From NCBI GenBank assembly GCA_030761205.1, contig JAULJL010000021.1:10769160-10833159 (forward strand): a DNA stretch of 64,000 nt, written 5' to 3'. The DNA comes from Fremontodendron californicum. Its lineage: Eukaryota > Streptophyta > Magnoliopsida > Malvales > Malvaceae. The notes under the pieces were generated by a model. That model saw only the letters and a program-made list of their open reading frames with translations, ran no database searches and was not told the DNA's origin. Shown piece after piece: positions 1 to 10,854 of the stretch; the first letter of the stretch is position 1; each line of letters starts with the position of its first letter. A program made the translations under genes and the position numbers.

Positions 1-1042
1 ATAAAATAGCATATTTAATGTAGGCTCAAATTGGCTCACTAGTGGGGATGTTCTCTTAGAACATTAATAATGGATGGCTGTTTGGCTCTGGTTATAATCC
101 TAATGCCTCTATCATATTCATGTTGTCACATGTATCAATATAGTCTCAAACGGTTTAAAGCAAGTTCTAGAGAATCATGTAATCATAAGAGCACTCAAGA
201 AAGAAATTAGATTGATTTGTATAATGCATCAATCATTATAGGCTCAAAAACTCACAAGGATGATTATACAAGTCAGATTAAGTCTAAACATGCTTCTTTC
301 TCAATCAACATATCATATTAACATTGGCTCATAAAAAGGTTGACATCAAGCTCAATTCTCATGAAAATCTTCTCACTAATAAATCTGTTTTAGACTTATG
401 CAATTCATATCTCATCATTGTATTAAAAAGGAACTAAAACACATTAAAAAAATAATAATAATAAAGACTCATAAAAAAAAAATAGTAGACAAAAATAAAA
501 GAAATCCTAAATCGTTCCCCCCACACTTAATTCTTACATTGTCCTCAATGTAAGTCTATTAACCCAAATGAAAGAATCATGTGTAAGAGAAAAGAACTAA
601 AAACATAAGAATAGGAATAACTAGACTCAAAACAAAACAAAACAAACTCATGCAACCTAAATAATCCTAAAATACTAAACAAAAATTAACAAGTAAACAT
701 AAAAAGATTAAAATCAAACTGACAAGGTATGTCTCAAGTCTCCCTTACTCAGACCTTGTCTAGAATGAATACTTCTAAATGTCTTAAAACACAACAAAAT
801 TTTTTTTTTTTGAAAGAAGAAATCAAACTGACAAGGTATGTTTCAAGTCTCCCTTACTCAGACCTTGTTCAGAATGAATACTTCTAAATGGCTTAAAACA
901 CATCAAATTTTTTTTTTATTTTTAAAGTTAGCAAAATATGTCCCTTACCCCCTACTAAAGGCAGAATTTAGGAGATATTACCTGCAGAGGTTGCTAACCA
1001 CTTATTATAACTGAGACACAACAAACAAAATGTTAGATAATG
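1..1042 (-). other. 3' noncoding tail of A1
   Basis: AT-rich DNA downstream of the LOG-like ORF in element orientation, matching the tail of A2 around 29270-30016. No coding potential is evident. It holds poly-A/T tracts and a tandem duplication at 712-915 that A2 lacks. The A1 3' LTR would lie to the left of the window. Confidence 0.8.
712..915. repeat. 109-bp tandem duplication in A1 tail
   Basis: Two direct copies start at 712 and 821, each beginning AATCAAACTGACAAGG and ending in a T-rich run. A2 has a single copy (about 29769-29870), so the duplication is specific to the A1 copy or its lineage. Confidence 0.85.
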
Positions 1043-1690
1043 TCACAAAGACAGAGTGCAATCCACTCCTTGCTCGTCCATATCTCTTTTTCTTTTTCCG
1101 AGTGTTTGCGAAACAACCGTAGCAGATAAATACTCATAAGCTTGGAGCTTTTTGAGTAAATCTTCAATGGTTGTAGCAGAAATTATGGTTCTCCTTGCCT
1201 CTGAAAACATGAATCCATTATCCACAGCATTATCTAAATATGAAAGAAAATTACTAAAATAACCATTAATATTAAGCAAACCAATGGGTTTCTTATTTGT
1301 GACCAAAGATGACCAAGAAGCCACGCAAGCTATTTCTTCCAATGTACCCAGACCTCCTGGTAAAGCAATGAATGCATCGGCAGAATGGTACATGATTGTC
1401 ATTCGTTCAGGGATACTCCAGACTTGTATTTCCTTACCCACGGTAGGTCCACAAAAACCTGTGAATAGTTGTGGCACGATTCCTAGAACTGGACTTCCTC
1501 CGGCGTGTGCTGCTGTAGCGACTGCTCCCATTAAACCCGTACTACCGCCTCCATAAATCAACTGGATCTTTTGTTGGGCAAGTATTACTCCAACTCTTAT
1601 GGCTTCATCAGCGAATATGTTATTTTTCCCTGGATAAGCACCTCCAAAGACACAAATTTTTTTAATGCGCTGGGACGAAGTACTTTCCAT
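1043..1690 (-). CDS. LOG-like cytokinin riboside 5'-monophosphate phosphoribohydrolase, carried by A1
   Basis: Intact 215-aa ORF of the LOG/lysine-decarboxylase-like family. In plants these enzymes release active cytokinin bases from their riboside monophosphates in the cytosol and nucleus. Visible signatures are YGGGSTGLMG at residues 46-55 and the family motif PGGLGTLEE at 111-119. Length is normal for a LOG. The usual Arg-Lys pair before the motif reads Arg96-Met97, and the C-terminus is basic (KRKRD). I chose the Met at 1690 because A2 starts at the same residue; an in-frame upstream Met at 1726 exists only in A1. It has no introns, unlike plant LOG genes, and lies in sense orientation inside the retrotransposon, so it is captured cargo. 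Catalytic activity is inferred, not shown. Confidence 0.85.
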   Translation of the reverse strand: MESTSSQRIKKICVFGGAYPGKNNIFADEAIRVGVILAQQKIQLIYGGGSTGLMGAVATAAHAGGSPVLGIVPQLFTGFCGPTVGKEIQVWSIPERMTIMYHSADAFIALPGGLGTLEEIACVASWSSLVTNKKPIGLLNINGYFSNFLSYLDNAVDNGFMFSEARRTIISATTIEDLLKKLQAYEYLSATVVSQTLGKRKRDMDEQGVDCTLSL

Positions 1691-2050
1691 TTTTTTTTTC
1701 AAGTGCCTAAAAGAGAATGAGTACATGGTGTAATATATAGAGGACTGAGTAATGAATCAGACAAGAGTAATAATGTCGCCGAAAGTGTATTTGACCTGTC
1801 AGAAGAAAATGTTAACCTAACAAAAGATTTTTGCGTGATTTCAGGAAGAAAATCAAAAAGAGAAGAAAAATCAACCGTAAAAGACCAATGCAAAAAAAAA
1901 AAAAAAACGAGAATAATTACACAAATCGTAAATTAAACCGAAATGAAGTTATTGCAAATCAAACCAAAAGCTGAGAAGTCATTTATTGTAGTTGTGATTG
2001 TGGCTCACATCTTCCTCTGGTTTTACGTCCAGAAACGGCTTAAACGCCTT

Positions 2051-2587
2051 CTATGAGTCGAGAATATGCTTCCCATCCAGTTTTCTTATAAGCTGGCAAA
2101 CAGGGTCTTTTAACATCAGATTCCCAAGATGTTGCCATTCCCTTTGGAATTGCGGCCATAAATCAAGAATTTCTCTTTGTACGTCTCCACTAGGATGCGT
2201 CTCAAGAGAAAGTTGGATATTACCCAAATTCTCCTTACTCAGTCCATCCTTAATGAATTCAATTTTATCATCTCGATTAGAGGACGGAATCCCAATAGAA
2301 CGACATTTACCGTTACACGTCCATCGTGCACATTTGTGGCAATTTGAACTCATGCGCTTTGCTCGTCGCTTCTTTGCAAAAGTGCTTCTACCTGTACCTG
2401 GTAAATGCAAAACAGGAAGATATTCATCTTCACGTACCTTGGATTCAATTATCCAACGTATGTCTTCAGGAATCCCTTTGTGCATAAGCATTCTTAATCT
2501 TTCAAATCGAACTTGGTAAAGCTTCAGTAAAATATTTCGAGGAAAAGGAGGAAATTGTTTCTGCAATCTTGTGAGAATATCATCCAT
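2051..2587 (-). CDS. Carlavirus-type cysteine-rich nucleic-acid-binding-like protein, carried by A1
   Basis: Intact 178-aa ORF. A Gly-Arg-Ser plus basic run (GRSTFAKKRRAKR, residues 66-78) leads into a Cys cluster, C83-X2-C86-X4-C91-X3-C95. This is followed by Gly-Ile and a FIKDG segment near 111-115. The order of basic arm, C4 cluster, Gly-Ile and Phe-Ile-x-x-Gly resembles the small cysteine-rich nucleic-acid-binding proteins of carlaviruses, though the Cys spacing is tighter. In those viruses the protein binds nucleic acid and influences host silencing and transcription. Residues 120-178 form an extra, unrecognised Trp/Leu-rich tail. It sits between the integrase remnant and the LOG-like ORF, where Athila elements usually have an env-like ORF. 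The alternative is an unrelated zinc-knuckle protein. Confidence 0.6.
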   Translation of the reverse strand: MDDILTRLQKQFPPFPRNILLKLYQVRFERLRMLMHKGIPEDIRWIIESKVREDEYLPVLHLPGTGRSTFAKKRRAKRMSSNCHKCARWTCNGKCRSIGIPSSNRDDKIEFIKDGLSKENLGNIQLSLETHPSGDVQREILDLWPQFQREWQHLGNLMLKDPVCQLIRKLDGKHILDS

Positions 2588-2775
2588 CTTGAAAAAAAAA
2601 ATGAAATAAAATAAAATGAAAGAGAAATTGAAAGAGAAATTTATATACAATATCAGTTTTGTGGGTAGCTGATGGAACCGACTTAAATAATCACGGAGTA
2701 CCGTTATCCGCCATTTAACCGGGGTTAAAAAAAATGTATTTTTTTTTTGAAGATTAGTAAAAATTATATTTACAT

Positions 2776-3662
2776 CTAGTTATTTTCAAAACAAGGATCA
2801 GAAAGAAAAACAACCTCTTCTTGAGTAACATGATTTTCTAAAAAGAGTTTGAGTCTTTGTCCATTTACCTTGAATACATTACCATTTTGAGGATTCTCAA
2901 TGTCAACTGCTCCATAATGATACACATGCTTAACCACAAATGGGCCAGTCCATCTTGATCTCAACTTACCAGGAAATATGTGAAGTCTAGAATTATAAAG
3001 TAGAACTTTTTGCCCAACATCAAATGTTTTTCTTGAAATTAACTTGTCATGAAAGGCTTTAGTTCTTTCTTTATGAATTTTAGAATTCTCATATGCATCT
3101 TTGAATAAAGTTGGCCAGTAAAATCCACACTGTAAAATTTTTTAGCAGTTTTCTTTGATGAAAAATGACCACCACATGCCTCGGAATGACAAAACTTAAT
3201 TACACTACTTACCTCATTGTCGGGAATGCATCTTCGAAAAATTTGATCAGGACAATATTTGAACAAGTAAGGGTCATCCCAGTAGAACTTCTTTACCTCA
3301 TTCAGAAACTTCCTTTTATCTTGGGGGCTCCATTGAGAAGGAATTTTTCCCAAAAAGGAATATTTTAGCTCGGATGGCAATGGTTTTAAATCCAGCTTGG
3401 GTGGTTCAATAGTTGATGGTACAGTGACATTTGTGAGTGATGGAAGTTCCTCAAACTTTTGTTTCCAACAATGCTTATCCTGAAAAGAATTTAACAAAGA
3501 ATCAGTGTGTGAAATTTCTGAAGCATTATCAAACTCACATTCAATTAAATAAGCTTCTAAAGGATGTGGTAGTGGTGAGATGTTCATGAACAAGTTCTTC
3601 AATGAAATCCACTTCATGTACTTCTGAATCATCACCAGGTCGCTTGCAAGTGTTGAACACAT
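2776..3662 (-). pseudogene. Residual RT-leader and integrase fragments of A1
   Basis: Pieces of pol after large deletions. Reading leftwards from 3662: the post-protease linker; the conserved Pro/Leu-rich lead-in to RT (KLDLKPLP), which jumps near 3350 straight to the RNase H-integrase connector (KIPSQWSPQDKRK); the start of the integrase zinc domain with conserved H and C (FCHSEACGGHF); a second junction near 3105-3125; and the integrase C-terminus (GPFVVKHVYHYG) ending at 2776. The RT, RNase H and integrase catalytic core are absent. The last segment is also in another reading frame. Confidence 0.8.
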
Positions 3663-5844
3663 TTAATTCTAAAGTCATATTTCCAAAAGAAATGTTCAAC
3701 ATACCATTCCTGCAATTTATCAGAGCATTAGAAGTTGCAAGAAATGGACGGCCTAATATAACAGGAATTTGAACATTTGGATTTGAAACAGGATGTGTGT
3801 CCAAAATAATAAAATCAACAGGGAAGTAAAAATTATCAATTTGAACCAAAACATCTTCAACTATCCCTCGAGGAATTTTTACAGAACGATCAGCTAGTTG
3901 AAGTGTAACAGGTGTTTCCTTGAGTTCACCTAAACCTAACTGTTGATAAACAGAAAAAGGCAAAAGATTAACACTAGCACCAAGATCAAGCAATGCACGT
4001 TCTATTCTAGTGTTTCCAATGATGCATGAGATTGTTGGACATCCAGGATCTTTGAATTTTGGTGGAGTAAGGTGCTGAATGCTTGAGCTCACACTTTCCG
4101 TCAGAAATGCTTTCTTTTGTACATTATGTTTCCTTTTAACTGTGCACATGTCCTTCAAAAATTTAGCATAAGATGGAACTTGTTTGATTGCATCCAATAA
4201 AGGAATGTTAATCTTAACTTGTTTGAAAAGTTCATAAATTTCTGCATTTTGATTCAAATTCTTTATTGTTTGCAACCTTTGAGGAAAAGGAGCAGGATGC
4301 ATACCTTTTTCTTTGTCCAAATTTTCAAGAAGTTCAGACTTACCATCATCCTTACCGTTACTTTTCGGAGGGGAAGGAGGATCTTGGTCTTTTGATGGAA
4401 TGTTTTTGTCAATTGCCTTTCCACTTCGAAGAGTTGTGATAGAACTGGCATTTTCCTGTTGAGTTTCATTGGAGCAAGAAACAAGACATTGAGTAGAAGG
4501 GTTAGGCTGAGGTTGAGCAGGAAACTTACCTTTTTCTTGAGTGCGTAATGAAGCTGTCAATGTGGACAAGGTGTTTTTGATCTCATTGATGTCCTGTGAA
4601 GTTTGGTTATTCACATTTGCTTGTGTTTGCATGAATGCTTGCAATGTCTCTTCCAAGGTTTGTACATGTGAAGGTTGATAGGAAAAAGTGTTGCCCGGCT
4701 TTTGAGATTGTGGTACCTGAACATGATTATTATTCCGCCAACTAAAGTTGGGATGATTTCTCCATTCAGGGTTATACGTTTCAGAGTAAGGAGAAGGAAA
4801 AGGCTTTTTAAATGTGTTTATGGAATTTACTTGATCATGCAACGCTTCTTTAAGAATGGGAATGTTTGGATATTCAGAAGTAGGGTGTCCCATGATTTCA
4901 CAAATTCCACAACTTTCTTCATTTTTAACCGTTTTGACTTCTTTTACTTCTCTAAGTTCCATGGCTTCAATCTTTCTAGCCAAATTAGCTACTTTAGCTT
5001 TTATCTCATCTTCTTGACTAAAATGATATTTACCTCTGTTAGAAACAAGATTAGATCTATTGGAACTTTCAGAGGAATTATCTGTGTGCCAGGCTTGAGA
5101 GTTATCTGCCAAATGGTCTAGGTAGTCAAAGGCTTCTTCAGGTTCTTTTTCTAGAAACTCACCGTTACACATTGTTTCAACAAATTGTTTAGTTTCGGGA
5201 GTTAAACTTTCATAAAAGAAACTAATAAGACGCCATTTTTCAAAACCATGATGTGGACAAGAACTTAACAAACCTTTAAAACGCTCCCAACACTGAAAAA
5301 ATGCTTCATTTTGATTTTGATTGAAATTTTGAATCTGTCTTTTCAAAGCAGTAGTTTTATGTGCTGGGAAAATTTTCTTTAGAAACTCACTTTGTAATTC
5401 TTGCCATGTGCCAATTGACCTTGGTTTTAAATTATTAAGCCAAATTTTTGCTTTATCTTTTAAAGAAAAAGGAAATAATTTTAGCTTGACAATTTCATTT
5501 GTACATTGTTGGTCATTCAAGGTGACACATACATCCTCGAAGTCTTTTAGAAACGAGTAAGCACTTTCCGATTCTAACCCATGGAAATTTGGAAGCAAAG
5601 CTATCATACCTGGTTTAAAACGAAAGTTGTTTGCATTGAGAGGAAAAATAAAACAAGAGGGTGATGAGCTTCGAGTTGGTTGCAAGTAGTCACGCATGGT
5701 GCGTACTTGTCTGTTCTCATCTTCAGCATGAACACTTTCATTGTCAGCCATGGTAGGAGTTGTATTAGAAAGATTACCTGAAAAAGTTTCACAATAAAAT
5801 CTAACTAAACGACGAGATCTAAAATCACGTCGCCAAACAAGCAT
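3541..5844 (-). pseudogene. Gag-protease ORF of A1, frameshifted at its end
   Basis: A 767-aa ORF. The Gag core (FHGLESESAYSFLKDFED and the following helices) spans roughly residues 85-250. A zinc knuckle, C-X2-C-X4-H-X4-[C], follows near 310, with its last Cys changed to Tyr. The retroviral-type aspartic protease has active-site DLGAS near 617 and an ILGRPFLATS flap region. Translation could begin at 5844 or at the internal Met at 5751; both are kept in A2. Compared with A2, 8 bases are missing near 3565, which shifts the frame and ends the protein 12 residues later. Confidence 0.85.
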
Positions 5845-5913
5845 AAAACAAAGTTAATAAATAGATAATATATAAATATAAACTTTACAATATAAATATA
5901 AATATATACTAAA

Positions 5914-5950
5914 TTAGGCGGTATAACCAGCCAATAAAAATAAATATACT
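5914..5950. repeat. Single copy of the A-family leader repeat
   Basis: One copy of the AATTAGGCGGTATAACCAGC unit between gag and the primer site. A2 carries three copies of it at the same place (34528-34650). Confidence 0.8.
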
Positions 5951-5976
5951 TATAAACTTATATACTTAGTATTGCT

Positions 5977-5994
5977 TCCCCGGCAACGGCGCCA
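5977..5994 (-). promoter_or_regulatory. Primer-binding site of A1 (tRNA-Asp type)
   Basis: The plus strand reads TCCCCGGCAACGGCGCCA, which equals the 3' end of plant tRNA-Asp, so the minus (element) strand is complementary to it. It lies 6 bases inside the 5' LTR edge, the usual position for priming minus-strand cDNA, and matches the known preference of Athila elements. Confidence 0.9.
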
Positions 5995-6000
5995 AAAACT

Positions 6001-7499
6001 TGATAGAGACTCAATTAAGAGTTGTAAACCCAAGTGCAGGTTATGTTCAAGTAATAAATTCTCGGGTGTCCGAGGTCGAACCACAGGGAAGCGTACTAGT
6101 AAGTATAAGTTTATAAATATATATGAAAAAGAAAATAAAAAATATATTAGGGAATCAATAACAAAGAAAGTAAACAAGATATTAGAGAACAAAATAAACA
6201 AAATAACATAAAAGCAATTAAACAAGATATAAAAAACAATAAGAAAGGATGTTGAGGTTAGAGAATCCACTCTTGGTGTTATGCTAAGATTAATCTTGTT
6301 TTATTACACAATTGAAATCCACACATAAAGGAGGTTCCAATCGGAAGGTTTAGCAATTCAGTCCAAATTGTCCAACGTCCATAGCATATGATATTATGTT
6401 CATTTGGTGTCCTCAAAACTCATAAAAAGAGTCCAAGCATTCCTTATGCCAAGGTATATGTCTACAACAAATCAAGGTTATGAAACCAAGCATTTACTGT
6501 GCCATTTTCATTGTCAATAATGAATCAAGATCTCTACTTTGCAAGTATGATTTTAAACCAAAAGAAAATATTATCTATACTAGTGTTTATAAATGATGAT
6601 TCATTTTAGCTCATGTTTAAGAGACTAACCTTAGCATTTACCAAGAGCTTCACCTCATCACCTCAACAATATGATTAGCAACACATACTAAAAATGAAAA
6701 GAAATGTAAGAAGCATAAGTAAATAAAGAAAAAGAAAACTAGAGAAAGGAAAAAAGAAGAAAACTTAGAAATTTTTTTTACAATGGCTAATATCCTACCA
6801 ATGTATATTGTCCTAATACTCATCCAAGGCCCTCTATTTATACACATTTTGGAGAGCTAAATGACAAGAGACAAGCTTTATAAATTTCAAAGGTAGGTAT
6901 AATAGGTGGGTGCATTTTTCTAACAATTTTCGTCATGTTGTATGACAATTCTGATCAGCCAGCTTGATGGTCGATTTTGTCAATGTTGGAGGCTCGATCT
7001 GATCAAATGGTCTTCTAGAAAAATATGCCCCTATCAGTTACTGATCTATATCCGTTGGAATCAGATCGTTTTCTCATGTGGATCGGAAGATATGGTCAAA
7101 ATACCAAAACGGTGCAGAACAGACGTCATTGCACATCAGCCAACTTGATGGTTGATTTCGGTAGGGAAAACGACTCCGTTTCAAGAAGTGTAAAACATGA
7201 AAAAGATAGATATGCCTCTTAACTTTGCACGGTTAAAATTTCAGCCTTATTGCTTCAGTGAAACTCCAGATATAGCTGATATGGCAAAAGGTGTCGGAAC
7301 TGGAACTGAATTGGATTTGCCCTTAATTCTTGATTTAACCTAGTAATCTGAAATCACTCAAAGAAACTCATGAAAAACACCAAATTACATAAAAATATAA
7401 AAGATCATAAACACAAGTAGACTAAGCAATAATAACTCGTATTTGACACAAAACAATAATAAAACATAACTAAAAACTATATAATTATACGAGTTATCA
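6001..7499 (-). repeat. 5' LTR of A1
   Basis: A 1499-bp repeat bounded by TGAT and ATCA, homologous along its length to the two 1500-bp LTRs of A2 but clearly more diverged from them than they are from each other. Its outer edge joins copia coding DNA at 7500. Confidence 0.9.
6834..6842 (-). promoter_or_regulatory. TATA box of the A1 LTR promoter
   Basis: The minus strand reads TATAAATAGAGGGCC, a textbook plant TATA box in sense orientation for the element. The same sequence is at the same place in both A2 LTRs (27585-27593 and 35544-35552). Confidence 0.7.
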
Positions 7500-9399
7500 A
7501 CCACATCGGACCTAACAGGGCTTCATGTATTCCACAAGGAACATGACAGGAAGAAAGTGTAAGTGCAAAGGCTTTGAGAGGTTCAGATAGTCTCTGAGTG
7601 TTCACATGGTTAGCAATCGGGTACTTTGATCTTTTTCCCTCAAAATCAGGACAATATCGAGCTGGGGGCTTATCTCTATTGTGCCTAAAAGGTAAATGAT
7701 AACTAATACGAGTATCCAAAACAGTACTGGAAGACGGCATATCGGAACTAACCTCAGAAATGGAGTCTCCAAAAGACTGGCCGGGCGTCGCGACGCTGGG
7801 AGGTGGATGCAGCGTTGAGGTCTCTGCCTGGGTTGGCTCCCAAGAAGGGAGGTCGGGTGCCACTGTGCTAGAAGATAGGTGCTACGGCACTGGCGCCACT
7901 GGTTGTGGCATAGAGTCTGCTGTCTCTTCCATTAGAGCATTCTTAATATCCTGATTTATTAGATCAAGATCTATAGGGATATTATCGGGAGAAGGGTCAA
8001 TTGTTACATGAGAGAGTAGTAGTATTTTCTGAATCGATGGTTACCTCAATACTGGGACAATCCCACCACTTCTTTCTTCATTCCATGTCTCCCCCTGAAG
8101 AATAGAAATAGATTCTGGTGAAGGAAATAACTTCTTGGACTCTAAAAAAGTAACATCCATGGTGACATAAGTTGTTTAGTATATGGATTATAGCATCGAT
8201 ACCCATTCTTTCCAATGCTATATCCCACAAAGATACAACGAACTGCATAAGTATCAAGTTTAGTCCATTGATCTTTATGAAGATGAACAAAGGCAACACA
8301 TCCAAATACTCGTGGAAGGATAATCATTACAGATGGTGTGAAACGTGACTTGATAGAGCCTGTAATGGAGTCTTGAACTTCAAAACTTTTGAAGGCATTC
8401 GGTTCATAAGATGTATTGCTGTAACAACGACATCGTTCCAGTATCTACAGGAATATGTGCTCCAATTAACAAAGCTCTTGCAGTTTCTAAAATATGTCTG
8501 TTTTTCCTTTCAGCTACACCATTCTGTTGTAGGGTACGAGTACAAGAAGTTTCATGAAGAATACCTTTCAAGTTAAAGTATGTCTTAAATTCTTGACTAA
8601 TATACTCTCCGCCATTATCTGAATGAAGTATCCGGACTTTTGCTGAAAATTGATTTTCAATCATAGTATGAAATGCTTAAAACACCCCAAACACCTCATC
8701 CTTATGTTTTAGCAAATATAGCCAAGTTATCTGGAATAATCTATAAAAGACACAAACCAACGAACACCACAAGCAGTTGTAATAGGGAAGGGTCTCCAAA
8801 CATCAGAATGAATCAAGGCAAATGGAATGTCGCTTTTACTAGAACTTATTGGAAAATGTACACGATGACTTTTAGCTAAAATGCAAGTCTCACATTTTAG
8901 GTTGGAGTCGTGTACGTCTGAAAATAAATCCGGAAACAAATGCTTCACGTAACTGAATGATGGATGTACCAACCGATAATGCCATAACTAGATCTGTTTC
9001 TCTTTTGTACCAATCGGACGTTGTTGCATACTATTAGCCTGGCCCGATTTGAAATCATCAATGTAATATAACCCCCCTCTCTTAGTACCACGCCCAATGA
9101 TCTCCTTCGTGAGAATATCCTGAAAAAAAACAGAAAGTAGGGTACATTAGGACTACACAGTCCAGTTCTTCCGTTGCTTGACTTACAGATACAGTTTATT
9201 TGCAAGAGATGGTACTAATAAGGTATTTGACAAGGAAATAGAGGGTGATAGAGCCACAATGCCTGCCCCTGTGACTGGATATGTTACTCCATTGGCATTG
9301 GTGATGCTTGTTCTTCTTGGTTGTGTAGTCTCGACCAAGTCATTTGAAGAAAAATTCATATGGCCTGTAGCCCTTGAGTCAACTATCTATTCCATGTGA
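7500..9399 (-). pseudogene. Copia protease-integrase-RT-leader remnants
   Basis: Minus-strand fragments in order. The protease starts near 9390 with IVDSRATGHM, where the usual DSG carries Gly to Arg. The pre-integrase domain is near 8940-9010 (HPSFSYVKHLFPDLF, CETCILAKS). The integrase core is at 8404-8972 (HSDVW, LHSDNGGEY, QQNGVAERKNRHI: the D, D and E residues are all visible). The integrase C-terminal part is at 8078-8327 (VFGCVAFVH, RCIFVGYS). The conserved pre-RT segment is at 7500-7680 (YPIANHVNTQRLSEPLKAF). Several frameshifts separate these blocks, and the Athila LTR cuts the last one. Confidence 0.85.
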
Positions 9400-10550
9400 T
9401 CACTTCTAGTAGAAGAGAAAAATGCATAACTATAGTTACCTTGATCACTTAGAGTGTTTGTTGCTTCATCTTTTGGTCCAGGTTGTGGAATGAGAGATAG
9501 ATGTGGTTCTGTATTTACCACAACTACCTGTCCTTGTCCGCCAGAGACTTCTTTTTGCTTTCTTGCCTTAAATTCATTCCACCAGTCAGGATACCCGTGC
9601 AACTTAAAACATGTTTCACGGGTATGTTTTGAATTCCCACAGTGAGTACAACCATTCCTCCAACGTCGGTTGTTCCTTTGATCTTTGTGAGGCTGCTCAC
9701 CCTGTCACCATTAGAGGATGAGGACCCAGTTTTGGCTATCTGTAAGGTAGACACTTGTCTCGTCTTTGTTCCTTTGGATGCCATTACAGCACCTGTAAGC
9801 ATTACTGTTTGCCTAGTATCTTCCCTACGAACATAGGCATAGGCTTGTTCTACCGTAGGAAACGGTTGTAGACGAAGTACATCACTTCGAATTTTATCCA
9901 GTCTGTCATCTAATCCATCCAGGAAAGTGTACATTTTATCTTCTTGTAGAAGAGTATTCCACTCCTGTATATCACGGGCACACACCATCGGGTTTGGGCG
10001 ATGAAAATCAATTTTCCTCCACAAACCTTGAAGACTGATGTAGTATGATTCAAGAGATCCCTCGGCTTGTCTTATTCGAGTCACATGCCTTTTCAACTCA
10101 TAAACCTGAGATGCATCAGTTCCATCAAAATATGTTGTGGCAATTGAATCTCATACCTGTTTAGCAGTTGGAAATCGTATAAAATTCTCGATTAATGATG
10201 AGTCCATGGAATTGATCAACCACCCTTTTACAATTGCGTTCTCTGTTCGCCATTTTCTGAAGGTTGGATTAGTTTCTGTTGGTTGAGAGAGATCGCCATT
10301 AATATATCACACTTTCTCTCTTCTCGAGATATACATCTCCGACAACTTGGGACCATAAAGCATAGTTGGTACCATTTAGTTTGATACCAATCGGTGCAGC
10401 AACGGTTTCGTAGTTGGTAATTGGATTTTGGGTTTGGGTCTGGTTCTGGGTCAGGACTTGAGCCATCTTAATTGTCAAGTCCTTAAAAATAGCAGTCGTA
10501 GACTTTTCTTCTTGTGCTCCAAGCTTCACCAAAGCGGTTAGTGTAGCCAT
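9387..10550 (-). pseudogene. Copia gag remnant
   Basis: The N-terminus starts at 10550 (MATLTALVKLG) and contains IKLNGTNYALWSQ. A second block at 9524-10096 (SLESYYISLQGLWRKID, FLDGLDDRLDKIRSDVL) is the copia-type Gag core. A frameshift near 9640 then leads into a zinc knuckle CTHCGNSKHTRETC (C-X2-C-X4-H-X4-C) and CFKLHGYPDWW. Stops and frame changes between blocks show it is dead. Confidence 0.85.
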
Positions 10551-10836
10551 CTTCTTTTTTTTTTTTTTTAAGTGGCGGGGCGTGAATAGTAACGGCTATG
10601 AAGTGGTGCCCACACGAACAGTACCACGCGTCTTCTTCCTCTCGCTGGCGTGTGTGGAGCGTGAGAGAGTGAGGCCTACTCTCACTTCTTCAGGAGGCTT
10701 GTGGGGATGCGTGCGGGCTCCGTTTTGGCTCCGATTGGATCCGTTGAACTCGTATTGATGAGCTCTTTCACCTGGTATGTTCAAAACAAGAAATGGAGCA
10801 CTTTCAATTTTAGGACAGAATAAAAAAAACATACTT

Positions 10837-10854
10837 TGTTCTGCTATGATACCA
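10837..10854 (-). promoter_or_regulatory. Primer-binding site of the copia relic (initiator tRNA-Met type)
   Basis: The minus strand reads TGGTATCATAGCAGAAC immediately inside the LTR, close to the common copia primer site TGGTATCAGAGC complementary to initiator tRNA-Met. Confidence 0.8.

Larger units (their letters stand above)
1..7499 (-). mobile_element. Athila-like Ty3/gypsy retrotransposon A1, 3' part cut by window start
   Basis: Non-autonomous LTR retrotransposon read on the minus strand. In element order it has a 5' LTR (6001-7499), a tRNA-Asp-type primer site, gag-protease, remnants of the RT leader and integrase, a carlavirus-NABP-like ORF, a LOG-like ORF and a 3' noncoding tail that runs off the window. 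The protease motif DLGAS, the gag type and the primer site place it in the Athila group. RT, RNase H and the integrase core are missing. The right end abuts copia coding DNA at 7500, so it inserted into that element. The 3' LTR and left target duplication lie outside the window. A2 (26741-36199) is a sister copy. Confidence 0.9.

Noticed and set aside
1284..1556. 90-codon plus-strand ORF opposite the LOG-like gene, also present at 30258-30530.
   Set aside because: A shadow frame of the conserved minus-strand LOG-like sequence.
4675..5121. 148-codon plus-strand ORF conserved in A1 and A2.
   Set aside because: It lies wholly antisense to gag; conservation follows from gag.
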